Assembly (NCBI GenBank): GCA_030616535.1
Contig: JAUWXE010000081.1
Location: 1 to 5,315, forward strand
From: Candidatus Aerophobota bacterium
GTDB taxonomy: Bacteria > Aerophobota > Aerophobia > Aerophobales > AE-B3A
Reading direction: 5' to 3'
Length of the DNA: 5,315 nucleotides
Under the pieces are notes generated by a model. The model was not told where the DNA came from. It worked only from the letters and a program-made list of their open reading frames with translations, and searched no databases. The translations under genes were made by a program, and so were the position numbers. This document shows positions 1 to 5,078 of this stretch, in pieces; position 1 is the stretch's first letter, and the number at the start of each line of letters is the position of its first letter.

Positions 1-2
1 AA

Positions 3-92
3 TCACCGAAAGAATTAATAGGTGATTTTGTCTGGGTGAGGATACTTGAAGCAGGCTGTTGGGCTCTCAAGGGGAAGATCCTTTCTTGTTAG
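3..92 (+). CDS. miaB: C-terminal end of probable MiaB (tRNA-2-methylthio-N6-dimethylallyladenosine synthase), 5'-truncated by window
   Basis: The frame starting at position 3 is open from the window edge to TAG at 90-92 and gives 29 residues. They include GDFVWVRILEAG followed by CWALKGKIL. This resembles the last strands of a TRAM domain, the RNA-binding module that ends MiaB-family radical SAM methylthiotransferases (family pattern roughly G-hydrophobic-V-x-V-x-I-x-E-A then S-L-x-G-E). MiaB adds a methylthio group to i6A37 of tRNA, the product of MiaA, which is encoded immediately downstream. The last codons overlap the start region of miaA, so the two genes are probably translationally coupled. 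RimO and MtaB end in a similar TRAM domain and cannot be excluded from so short a fragment. The neighbour and the 'ALKG' ending favour MiaB. The radical SAM and N-terminal domains lie outside the window. Confidence 0.66.
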   Translation, partial: SPKELIGDFVWVRILEAGCWALKGKILSC

Positions 93-1057
93 ATGCTCTT
101 TTAGTGATTGTGGGACCAACCGGTGTGGGAAAGACCGAGGTAGCAGTAAACTTGGTGCAGAAAGTTAAGGGAGAGGTAATTTCTGCTGATTCGCGCCAGG
201 TTTATAAACACATGGATATTGGGACGGCCAAGCCCTCTGCTGATCTGCTAATGGCGGCTCCCCACCATCTTATAGATATAGTTTTCCCTGATGAGATTTT
301 TAACGTGGCTGACTTCAAATCACGTGCCGAGGCCATTATTGAAAAACTTCAGACCCAGGATAAACTACCTATCTTGGTGGGTGGTAGCGGGCTTTACATA
401 AGGGCCGTGGTTGACGGGCTATTTGTCGGTCCGGGGACAGATTGGACCTTGAGGAGAAGATTAAAAGAAAGAGAGAAAACCCAGGGCGAGGGAACTTTGT
501 ACCGAGAGCTGGAAGAGATAGATCCGCTCACCTCCTCTCGTCTACATCCGCACGATCAAAGAAGAATTATCAGGGCTCTGGAGGTTTACTATCTTTCTGG
601 TAGGACTATTTCTTCCCATCAAAGACAATCTCCCGGTCCCCTAGCTAAGAGAGTTATAATTGGCTTGAAGAAAGAAAGACAGTCTCTCTATCGTTCAATT
701 GAGCTGCGGGTAGACGAGATGATAAAAAAAGGATTGATTGAAGAGGTTAAAAGCCTTCTGGCTAAAGGGTATAGGGAAGATCTTCCCTCCATGCAAGGAC
801 TGGGTTACCGACAGGTTGTGGAGTATTTAAAGGGAAGATGTTCAAAAGAAGAGGCCGTAAGATTAATTAAACGGGATACCAGAAGATTTACCAAGCGTCA
901 ATTTAATTGGTTCAGACGAGATGATCGAATAATCTGGTTGGATACAGATAAATTTTCCTCTTTGTCCGAGATCTCTGATCAAATCATAAAAATTCTTACT
1001 CAACGAATACCCGAAGCTAAGATCGTTTTGCAGGTTAATGAAAGGCAAAGGTTATGA
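86..1057 (+). CDS. miaA: tRNA dimethylallyltransferase MiaA (tRNA isopentenyltransferase)
   Basis: MiaA transfers the dimethylallyl group of DMAPP to N6 of A37 in cytoplasmic tRNAs that read UNN codons. Counting from TTG 86 (323 aa), the sequence shows a P-loop GPTGVGKT at 10-17, the SADSRQVYK segment at 33-41 with MDIGTAKP just after it, GGSGLYIRAVVDGL at 99-112, RLHPHDQRRIIRALEV at 152-167, QGLGYRQ at 237-243 and the basic TRRFTKRQFNWFRRD tract at 265-279. These are the landmarks of the family in the right order. The start is uncertain. TTG 59 gives 332 aa and a 34-nt overlap with the upstream gene. TTG 86 has AAGGGG at 69-74 upstream, puts 9 residues before the P-loop as is usual, and overlaps the upstream stop by only 7 nt, so I prefer it. 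There is no ATG nearby. The gene overlaps tyrS by 4 nt (ATGA), consistent with one operon. It looks intact and only slightly longer than usual. Confidence 0.95.
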   Translation: MLDALLVIVGPTGVGKTEVAVNLVQKVKGEVISADSRQVYKHMDIGTAKPSADLLMAAPHHLIDIVFPDEIFNVADFKSRAEAIIEKLQTQDKLPILVGGSGLYIRAVVDGLFVGPGTDWTLRRRLKEREKTQGEGTLYRELEEIDPLTSSRLHPHDQRRIIRALEVYYLSGRTISSHQRQSPGPLAKRVIIGLKKERQSLYRSIELRVDEMIKKGLIEEVKSLLAKGYREDLPSMQGLGYRQVVEYLKGRCSKEEAVRLIKRDTRRFTKRQFNWFRRDDRIIWLDTDKFSSLSEISDQIIKILTQRIPEAKIVLQVNERQRL

Positions 1058-2262
1058 GTCCAGAGAGGCAGTTTAAACTCATAAAAAGAAATACGGTGGA
1101 GATCATTCAGGAAAGAGAACTCTTGAGGAGGATAAAAAATAAAGGTTGCCTAAAGATAAAATTTGGGGTTGATCCCACTACCCCCGACATTCATTTGGGA
1201 CACAGTGTTATTCTTCTTAAATTAAGATGCTTTCAAGATCTGGGGCACCAGGTCATTCTTTTAATTGGAGATTTTACGGCCAGAGTGGGGGATCCCAGTG
1301 GAAGGATTAAGACTAGGGGACCTTTGTCCAGCCACCGGGTAATGACCAATGCTAAGACTTACCAACACCAATCTTTCAAAATTCTTGATCCTGCCAAAAC
1401 TAAGGTGAGGTTCAACTCTGAGTGGCTAAGCAGGATGAATTTTTCGCGGGTCCTGAGGCTAGCCTCTCACTATACTGTGGCCAGAATGCTGGAAAGAGAT
1501 GACTTCCATAAACGATATCAAGAAAATTACCCTATAGGTCTGCACGAATTTATGTATCCTTTAATGCAGGCTTATGATTCAGTGGCCTTGAAAGCAGACG
1601 TAGAGATAGGGGGGACAGATCAAAAGTTTAATCTGCTTTTGGCCAGACAGATACAAAAGTCCTACGGACAGCCTCCTCAGATTGTAATTACTATGCCCAT
1701 CCTTGAGGGAACGGATGGCAAGGAGAAGATGAGCAAGAGTCTTGGCAATTACATCGGGATAACCGAATCTCCCCGGGAGATGTACGGTAAGATTATGTCC
1801 CTACCCGATGACCTGGTGTTCAGGTATTTCAGACTGGCTACCCTTCTAAGTGATGAGGAGATAATGTTGAAAGAATCACAGCTTGAGGAAGGGAAACTTC
1901 ACCCCAAAATCATCAAGAAAGACTTAGCTAAGGAGATAGTTAGCTTTTATCATGATAGATCCTCGGCCGAGGCCGAAGAAAAAAGGTTTGAGACTGTTTT
2001 CGGGAAAAAAGAGATTCCTGAGGAGATTCCTTTCTATTATCTCGATACCCAGAAAATGAAGGAAGGTAGAATCTGGATAGTGAAGCTTCTTCAGCTAACC
2101 GGTCTGGTAAGAAGCAGTTCGCAGGCTCGTCGTCTGATTGAACAGGGAGGGGTAAGATGGGACGGGAAAAAAGTTCAAGACATTAATTTAGAGATCTGCC
2201 CGGGCGACAAACATATCTTACAGGTGGGCAAAAGGAAATTTATGAGAATAGTTAAAAGGTAA
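1054..2262 (+). CDS. tyrS: Tyrosyl-tRNA synthetase (TyrZ-like, KMSKS type)
   Basis: This class I aminoacyl-tRNA synthetase charges tRNA-Tyr with tyrosine in the cytoplasm. The 402-aa product has FGVDPTTPDIHLGH at 37-50, carrying the HIGH-type motif HLGH at 47-50, then IGDFTARVGDPSGR at 71-84. The tyrosine pocket residues Y168, Q172 and D175 lie in YPLMQAYDS, followed by GGTDQ at 186-190 and KMSKS at 225-229. A C-terminal S4 RNA-binding domain covers roughly 338-400 (VRSSSQARRLIEQGGVRWDG). The KMSKS form, rather than the KFGKS/KFGKT form, places it with the TyrZ-like branch. The length is typical. ATG 1054 overlaps the miaA stop as ATGA, and AAAGG at 1041-1045 lies 8 nt upstream, so the start is well supported and translation is probably coupled. 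No T-box leader is visible before the gene, as expected for an internal operon gene. tRNA-Tyr is itself a MiaA/MiaB substrate. Confidence 0.97.
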   Translation: MSPERQFKLIKRNTVEIIQERELLRRIKNKGCLKIKFGVDPTTPDIHLGHSVILLKLRCFQDLGHQVILLIGDFTARVGDPSGRIKTRGPLSSHRVMTNAKTYQHQSFKILDPAKTKVRFNSEWLSRMNFSRVLRLASHYTVARMLERDDFHKRYQENYPIGLHEFMYPLMQAYDSVALKADVEIGGTDQKFNLLLARQIQKSYGQPPQIVITMPILEGTDGKEKMSKSLGNYIGITESPREMYGKIMSLPDDLVFRYFRLATLLSDEEIMLKESQLEEGKLHPKIIKKDLAKEIVSFYHDRSSAEAEEKRFETVFGKKEIPEEIPFYYLDTQKMKEGRIWIVKLLQLTGLVRSSSQARRLIEQGGVRWDGKKVQDINLEICPGDKHILQVGKRKFMRIVKR

Positions 2263-2349
2263 AAAATTATCCTGTCCGATAAAAGTAAGGGGGAAATGAA
2301 CCAGGGCAAAAAGGGCTGAGACTCTGAGTTTATCAGAAGAGTTTAATAA
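2263..2349 (+). other. tyrS-ligA intergenic gap with weak hairpins, no clear terminator or promoter
   Basis: These 87 nt contain a 5-bp AT-rich inverted repeat, TTATC/GATAA (2267-2271 and 2278-2282), with no T-run after it, so it is not a convincing terminator. A second small dyad, TCTGA/TCAGA (2323-2327 and 2333-2337), sits just before the ligA start and could partly cover its weak ribosome binding site. GAGTTTA occurs twice (2326-2332 and 2339-2345). A seven-codon reading frame, MNQGKKG, begins at ATG 2296 behind AAGGGGG. I see no TTGACA/TATAAT pair, so ligA may be transcribed from upstream. Confidence 0.4.
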
Positions 2350-4380
2350 ATGATTAGTGATGAGATAAGGAGAAAGGTAGAGAGATTACGTGAGGAAATT
2401 CATCACCATGATTACAAGTATTATGTGGAAAACAATCCCGAAATCTCTGATTATGAATATGATCGTCTGGTAAAGGAGCTCAAGAAGCTAGAAGAGAGGT
2501 ATCCATCCCTCCAGAGTCCTACCTCTCCCACGCAAAGAGTTGGCGGTATGCCGGTGGAGAGATTTCCTACCGTAGAGCATCCTATTCCTATGCTAAGTCT
2601 GGAAAACACCTATTCCAAGGAAGAGATCAGGGAATTTGAGCGGAGGATACATCGGGAGCTTCCGGGAGAAGATTTTGAGTACGTAGTGGAGCTAAAAATA
2701 GATGGGGTTTCGATTTCCCTGATCTATGAGGATGGGAACTTTTTAAGGGGCTCTACCAGGGGAGATGGTAGAAGAGGTGATGAGATTACCACCAACCTCA
2801 AGACTATTCATACTATTCCTCTTAAACTACGTAAAAAGGTACGGGGAAGGATAGAGGTCAGGGGAGAGATCTATATGACTAAATCGGGATTTCTTAGCGT
2901 GAATAAAGAAAGGAAAGAAAAAGGAGAGCCTCTTTTTGCCAATCCTCGCAATGCTGCCGCTGGTTCGCTTAAGCTGCTAGATCCCAGGATAACAAGTCAA
3001 AGGCCTCTAGATAACTTCATCTATCTTTTTCCCTATTCTACGCAGGTGCCGATTCCCTCCACTCATATGGAATGCCTTGAAAAATTAAAAGAATGGGGAT
3101 TTAGGATAAACCCTTACCTTAAGCTTTGTAAAAGTATAGGAGAGGTAATTAATTTTTGTAACAGTTGGGCTGAGAAAAGAGAGAAGCTGGATTACGACGT
3201 GGATGGGATGGTGATCAAGGCAAGCAGCATAGATCAGCAAATGAGACTCGGCTCTACTACCAAGAGTCCCCGGTGGGCCATTGCCTATAAGTTCCCGGCC
3301 AAGCAGGCTACTACCACCATCAGGAACATTATCGTTCAGGTGGGAAGAACAGGAGCTCTTACCCCCGTAGCCGTTCTTGATCCTACTCCTTTGGCTGGAA
3401 CTACCATTACCAGAGCCACTTTGCATAATGAAGATGAGATCAGGAGAAAGGATATCAGAATAGGGGATACGGTGTTAATTGAAAAGGGAGGTGATATCAT
3501 CCCGCAGGTGGTGAAAGTAGTGGAAAGCAAAAGAAAAGGTATGGAGAAGAAATTCTCCATGCCCAAGAGTTGTCCCGTCTGTGGAGCAGAGGTGGTAAGA
3601 CTGGAGGATGAGGCAGTGAGCCGATGCATTGGTTCATCCTGCCCGGCACAACTCAGGGAAAAAATTGCCCATTATGCCCAAAGGAGAGCTATGAACATTG
3701 AGGGTCTGGGGGATAAATTGATTGAGCAACTGGTTGATGAAGGAATAGTTTCGGATGTAGCAGATCTCTATAGATTAGACCTGGACACTCTTTCCGGTTT
3801 AGAGAGAATGGGAGAGAAATCCTCTCGGAATCTTCTCTCTCAAATTGAGCAAAGCAAATCACAATCTCTGAGTCGTCTTATCTTCGGCATGGGGATCAGA
3901 TATGTGGGAATAAGAGGGGCTCGTATCCTGGCTCAAAATTTTAGATCAATCGAGGATTTAGCGAAAGCTGGTGAGGAAGAGCTGGAGGCCATTCTTGAAA
4001 TTGGCCCTAGAACTGCCCAGTCAATAGTGCTCTTTTTCAGAGAGAAGAGGAATAAAGAGCTATTGGATAGACTAAAGAAATGGGGAGTTCGCATGAAGGA
4101 AGAAAAAGAGGAGAAAGGAGAGATTCCTCTGGCCGGGAAGAAATTTATCTTTACCGGAGGTCTGGAGCATTTTAGCCGCCAGGAAGTAAAAGACCTGGTA
4201 GAAAGATTGGGAGGGAGGGCTATAAGTTCTCTCAGCAGCAGTGTCGACTATGTGGTGGCTGGCAAAAATCCTGGTTCTAAGTATGAAAAGGCTAAAAAAT
4301 TAGAGGTAAGGATATTAAGTGAGAAAGAATTTAAAAAGCTAATAAGCAAAAGGGGAAGAGAAGATAAGGAGGTGTTTTAG
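2350..4380 (+). CDS. ligA: NAD+-dependent DNA ligase LigA
   Basis: LigA seals nicks in DNA during replication and repair, using NAD+ to adenylate its active-site lysine. The 676-aa product has the full bacterial architecture. Domain Ia covers about 1-65 (HDYKYYVENNPEISDYEYDRL). The adenylation domain has SLENTY at 83-88, the nucleophile K116 in ELKIDG (114-119), GSTRGDG at 134-140, VRGE at 170-173, NPRNAAAGSLK at 198-208, DGMVIK at 285-290 and YKFPA at 313-317. The OB fold contains VGRTGALTPVA (331-341). A four-Cys zinc finger uses C408, C411, C426 and C431. Helix-hairpin-helix repeats run from about 437 to 585, and a C-terminal BRCT domain covers roughly 592-665 (LAGKKFIFTGGL). All catalytic residues I looked for are present. 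The ATG start fits the family N-terminus although its ribosome binding site (GAAGAG, 2336-2341) is weak. The stop lies 2 nt before the next gene's start codon. Confidence 0.98.
   Translation: MISDEIRRKVERLREEIHHHDYKYYVENNPEISDYEYDRLVKELKKLEERYPSLQSPTSPTQRVGGMPVERFPTVEHPIPMLSLENTYSKEEIREFERRIHRELPGEDFEYVVELKIDGVSISLIYEDGNFLRGSTRGDGRRGDEITTNLKTIHTIPLKLRKKVRGRIEVRGEIYMTKSGFLSVNKERKEKGEPLFANPRNAAAGSLKLLDPRITSQRPLDNFIYLFPYSTQVPIPSTHMECLEKLKEWGFRINPYLKLCKSIGEVINFCNSWAEKREKLDYDVDGMVIKASSIDQQMRLGSTTKSPRWAIAYKFPAKQATTTIRNIIVQVGRTGALTPVAVLDPTPLAGTTITRATLHNEDEIRRKDIRIGDTVLIEKGGDIIPQVVKVVESKRKGMEKKFSMPKSCPVCGAEVVRLEDEAVSRCIGSSCPAQLREKIAHYAQRRAMNIEGLGDKLIEQLVDEGIVSDVADLYRLDLDTLSGLERMGEKSSRNLLSQIEQSKSQSLSRLIFGMGIRYVGIRGARILAQNFRSIEDLAKAGEEELEAILEIGPRTAQSIVLFFREKRNKELLDRLKKWGVRMKEEKEEKGEIPLAGKKFIFTGGLEHFSRQEVKDLVERLGGRAISSLSSSVDYVVAGKNPGSKYEKAKKLEVRILSEKEFKKLISKRGREDKEVF
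4365..4374 (+). promoter_or_regulatory. Strong ribosome binding site of the HicB-like gene, inside the ligA 3' end
   Basis: TAAGGAGGTG lies in the last codons of ligA, with 10 nt between its core AGGAGG and the TTG at 4383. It decides the TTG start of the small downstream gene, since no ATG is present near the expected N-terminus. Confidence 0.8.
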
Positions 4381-4382
4381 TT

Positions 4383-4604
4383 TTGAAAAGAGAATTTACG
4401 GCTATTATTGAGAGACGAGGAAATTGGTATATTGGGTATATAGAAGAAATTAGTGGAGTTAATACCCAGGGTAAGACCATAAAAGAAGTGCGGGAGAATC
4501 TCAGAGAAGCTCTTAAATTAATTATGGAAGTCAATAAGTCTCTGGTTGAAAAAGAGCTGAAGGGGAAAGCTGAGATTATTCGGGAACCCATCGTGGTTGA
4601 CTGA
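4383..4604 (+). CDS. Solitary HicB-like (UPF0150) small protein
   Basis: The 73-aa product fits the short HicB-like fold, an N-terminal strand-rich part followed by a helix. It shows FTAIIERRGNWYIGYIEEI at about 5-23, then SGVNTQGKTIKEVRENLREAL at about 24-44, the typical 'P-G-x-x-T-x-G-x-T-x-E-E-A-x-x-N-x-x-E-A' region. HicB proteins neutralise the mRNA-interferase toxin HicA and often carry a C-terminal DNA-binding domain; this one is too short to have it. No HicA-like gene adjoins it: ligA ends 2 nt upstream and the 474 nt downstream hold no suitable frame. It therefore looks like an orphan member whose role is unknown. The start is TTG with a strong ribosome binding site 10 nt upstream, so it is probably co-transcribed with ligA. 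The family call is fairly secure, while an antitoxin function is not supported by context. Confidence 0.85.
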   Translation: MKREFTAIIERRGNWYIGYIEEISGVNTQGKTIKEVRENLREALKLIMEVNKSLVEKELKGKAEIIREPIVVD

Positions 4605-4640
4605 AAGTTCTTGATGAAGAGAAGAAAGTTGATTATTCAC

Positions 4641-4668
4641 TTGACAAAAAGAAAAGTGAGTATATGGT
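4641..4668 (+). promoter_or_regulatory. Putative promoter P1
   Basis: A perfect -35 box TTGACA (4641-4646) is followed after 16 nt by TATGGT (4663-4668), which matches TATAAT at four of six positions. The -35 lies in an inverted repeat TCACTT/AAGTGA (4637-4642 and 4654-4659). This is the weakest -10 of the first six promoters. Confidence 0.45.
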
Positions 4669-4673
4669 TACAC

Positions 4674-4701
4674 TTGACTATTTTAAAAGATTTTCTAGAA
4701 T
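4674..4701 (+). promoter_or_regulatory. Putative promoter P2
   Basis: TTGACT (4674-4679) is followed after 16 nt by TAGAAT (4696-4701), each one mismatch from consensus. The -10 box is embedded in a perfect 8-bp dyad, ATTTTCTA/TAGAAAAT, at 4690-4708. Confidence 0.62.
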
Positions 4702-4708
4702 AGAAAAT
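4690..4708. repeat. Perfect 8-bp inverted repeat over the P2 -10 box
   Basis: ATTTTCTA (4690-4697) and TAGAAAAT (4701-4708) are exact reverse complements separated by GAA. The dyad overlaps the -10 and probable transcription start of P2, as an operator would, and could also form a short hairpin in RNA from P1. It is AT-rich, so chance occurrence is possible. Confidence 0.5.
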
Positions 4709-4718
4709 GAGCATACTT

Positions 4719-4746
4719 TTGACAAAGGAAAAAAGTGGGGTAGAAT
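4719..4746 (+). promoter_or_regulatory. Putative promoter P3
   Basis: A perfect TTGACA (4719-4724) is followed after 16 nt by TAGAAT (4741-4746). Its last -10 base is also the first base of the P4 -35 box. Confidence 0.65.
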
Positions 4747-4773
4747 TGACAGAATTGAGATGATCGATATAGT
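4746..4773 (+). promoter_or_regulatory. Putative promoter P4
   Basis: A perfect TTGACA (4746-4751) is followed after 16 nt by TATAGT (4768-4773), one mismatch from consensus. It shares one base with the P3 -10 box, so the two promoters could not be occupied by RNA polymerase at the same time. Confidence 0.62.
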
Positions 4774-4793
4774 TAGAAATAGGTTTTTCTCAG

Positions 4794-4822
4794 TTGACTT
4801 TCTTTGGAACATTTGATAAAAT
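4794..4822 (+). promoter_or_regulatory. Putative promoter P5
   Basis: TTGACT (4794-4799) is followed after 17 nt by TAAAAT (4817-4822), each one mismatch from the sigma70 consensus. Confidence 0.58.
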
Positions 4823-4831
4823 TAGAAGAAG

Positions 4832-4860
4832 ACCTTTCCTCACCAAGGGCTTAGGAAGGT
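4832..4860. repeat. Inverted repeat (hairpin) between P5 and P6
   Basis: ACCTTTCCT (4832-4840) and AGGAAGGT (4853-4860) pair over 8 bp with one bulged T, around a 12-nt loop. No T-run follows on the + strand, so it is not a standard terminator. It could be a leader hairpin in transcripts from P1-P5 or a protein-binding dyad. Confidence 0.45.
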
Positions 4861-4864
4861 GGAC

Positions 4865-4893
4865 TTGACAGATAGGGAGGAGAGTGTTAGAAT
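4865..4893 (+). promoter_or_regulatory. Putative promoter P6
   Basis: A perfect TTGACA (4865-4870), preceded by GGAC, is followed after the optimal 17 nt by TAGAAT (4888-4893), one mismatch from consensus. With a perfect -35 and optimal spacing, it is arguably the best promoter of the array. GGACTTGACA recurs at P7. Confidence 0.68.
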
Positions 4894-4949
4894 GGACCTG
4901 CTACTTCATCAAGATATCCTTAATTCTATAGTTCTGAAACAGAGGGGAC

Positions 4950-4979
4950 TTGACAAAATAGTGAGGATGTATTAATAAT
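4950..4979 (+). promoter_or_regulatory. Putative promoter P7, closest to the exported-protein gene
   Basis: A perfect TTGACA (4950-4955), again in the context GGACTTGACA (4946-4955), is followed by the AT-only run 4970-4982. The best -10 in it is AATAAT (4974-4979) at 18-nt spacing. A transcript would start near 4985 and carry a leader of about 90 nt. Confidence 0.55.
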
Positions 4980-4998
4980 AAAAAGAAAATTCCTGAGG

Positions 4999-5008
4999 AA
5001 AGGAGGTG
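4999..5008 (+). promoter_or_regulatory. Extended anti-SD match without a start codon (possible mRNA-stabilising SD)
   Basis: AAAGGAGGTG is complementary over 10 nt to the usual bacterial 16S rRNA 3' end (known consensus; this host's 16S is not in the window). It lies about 70 nt upstream of the real start. The next possible start, GTG 5009, is too close to it and opens only a 13-codon frame. The position, about 15 nt after the predicted P7 start, resembles the STAB-SD stabiliser of Bacillus cry3A mRNA or a standby ribosome site. The function is inferred. Confidence 0.45.
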
Positions 5009-5062
5009 GTGAAAGGGAAGATAATCAAAAACCTATGGGGAAGGCAATGATGATAAAAGTTA

Positions 5063-5070
5063 AAAGGAGG
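5063..5070 (+). promoter_or_regulatory. Ribosome binding site of the exported protein
   Basis: AAAGGAGG ends 8 nt before ATG 5079, an optimal distance, and so fixes the start of the signal-peptide-bearing gene. Confidence 0.85.
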
Positions 5071-5078
5071 AAGTGGAA

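Larger units (their letters stand above)
4605..5078 (+). promoter_or_regulatory. 474-nt non-coding leader with a tandem array of seven sigma70-type promoters
   Basis: I find no convincing gene here; the longest frame from an ATG in its first part (4614-4703) has 29 codons and no family resemblance. The stretch instead contains TTGACA or TTGACT at 4641, 4674, 4719, 4746, 4794, 4865 and 4950. Each is followed 16-18 nt later by a TATAAT-like hexamer, all pointing toward the exported-protein gene at 5079. The array ends with an extended Shine-Dalgarno-like sequence at 4999-5008 and the true ribosome binding site at 5063-5070. Box matches are seen directly. That all seven are active is inference. 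The likely purpose is very strong, or condition-dependent, expression of an abundant envelope protein. Confidence 0.72.

Noticed and set aside
863..1048. 61-codon reverse-strand frame inside miaA
   Set aside because: It is antisense to the conserved MiaA C-terminal region and has no recognisable features.
2267..2282. TTATC/GATAA dyad after tyrS as a terminator
   Set aside because: The stem has only 5 bp, is AT-rich, and is not followed by a T-run.
3085..3426. 113-codon reverse-strand frame inside ligA
   Set aside because: It lies fully opposite conserved LigA domains (DGMVIK, YKFPA, OB fold). Its translation is low-complexity Ser/Gly-rich with no family resemblance.
3336..3629. 97-codon reverse-strand frame inside ligA
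   Set aside because: It is antisense to the OB fold and zinc finger of LigA, and its Ser/Thr-rich translation is a shadow of ligA codons.
4331..4591. 86-codon reverse-strand frame across the ligA end and the HicB-like gene
   Set aside because: It overlaps two supported + strand genes and has no family features of its own.
4614..4703. 29-codon ATG frame after the HicB-like gene, considered as a HicA remnant
   Set aside because: Its sequence has no HicA pattern (no G-S-H-H-x-x-F type motif), it lacks a good ribosome binding site, and it runs through promoters P1 and P2.
4641..4980. Repeated TTGAC units considered as a CRISPR or iteron array
   Set aside because: Intervals between units are irregular (33, 45, 27, 48, 71 and 85 nt), and identity is limited to the hexamer and a few flanking bases. 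The paired -10 boxes explain the repeats better.
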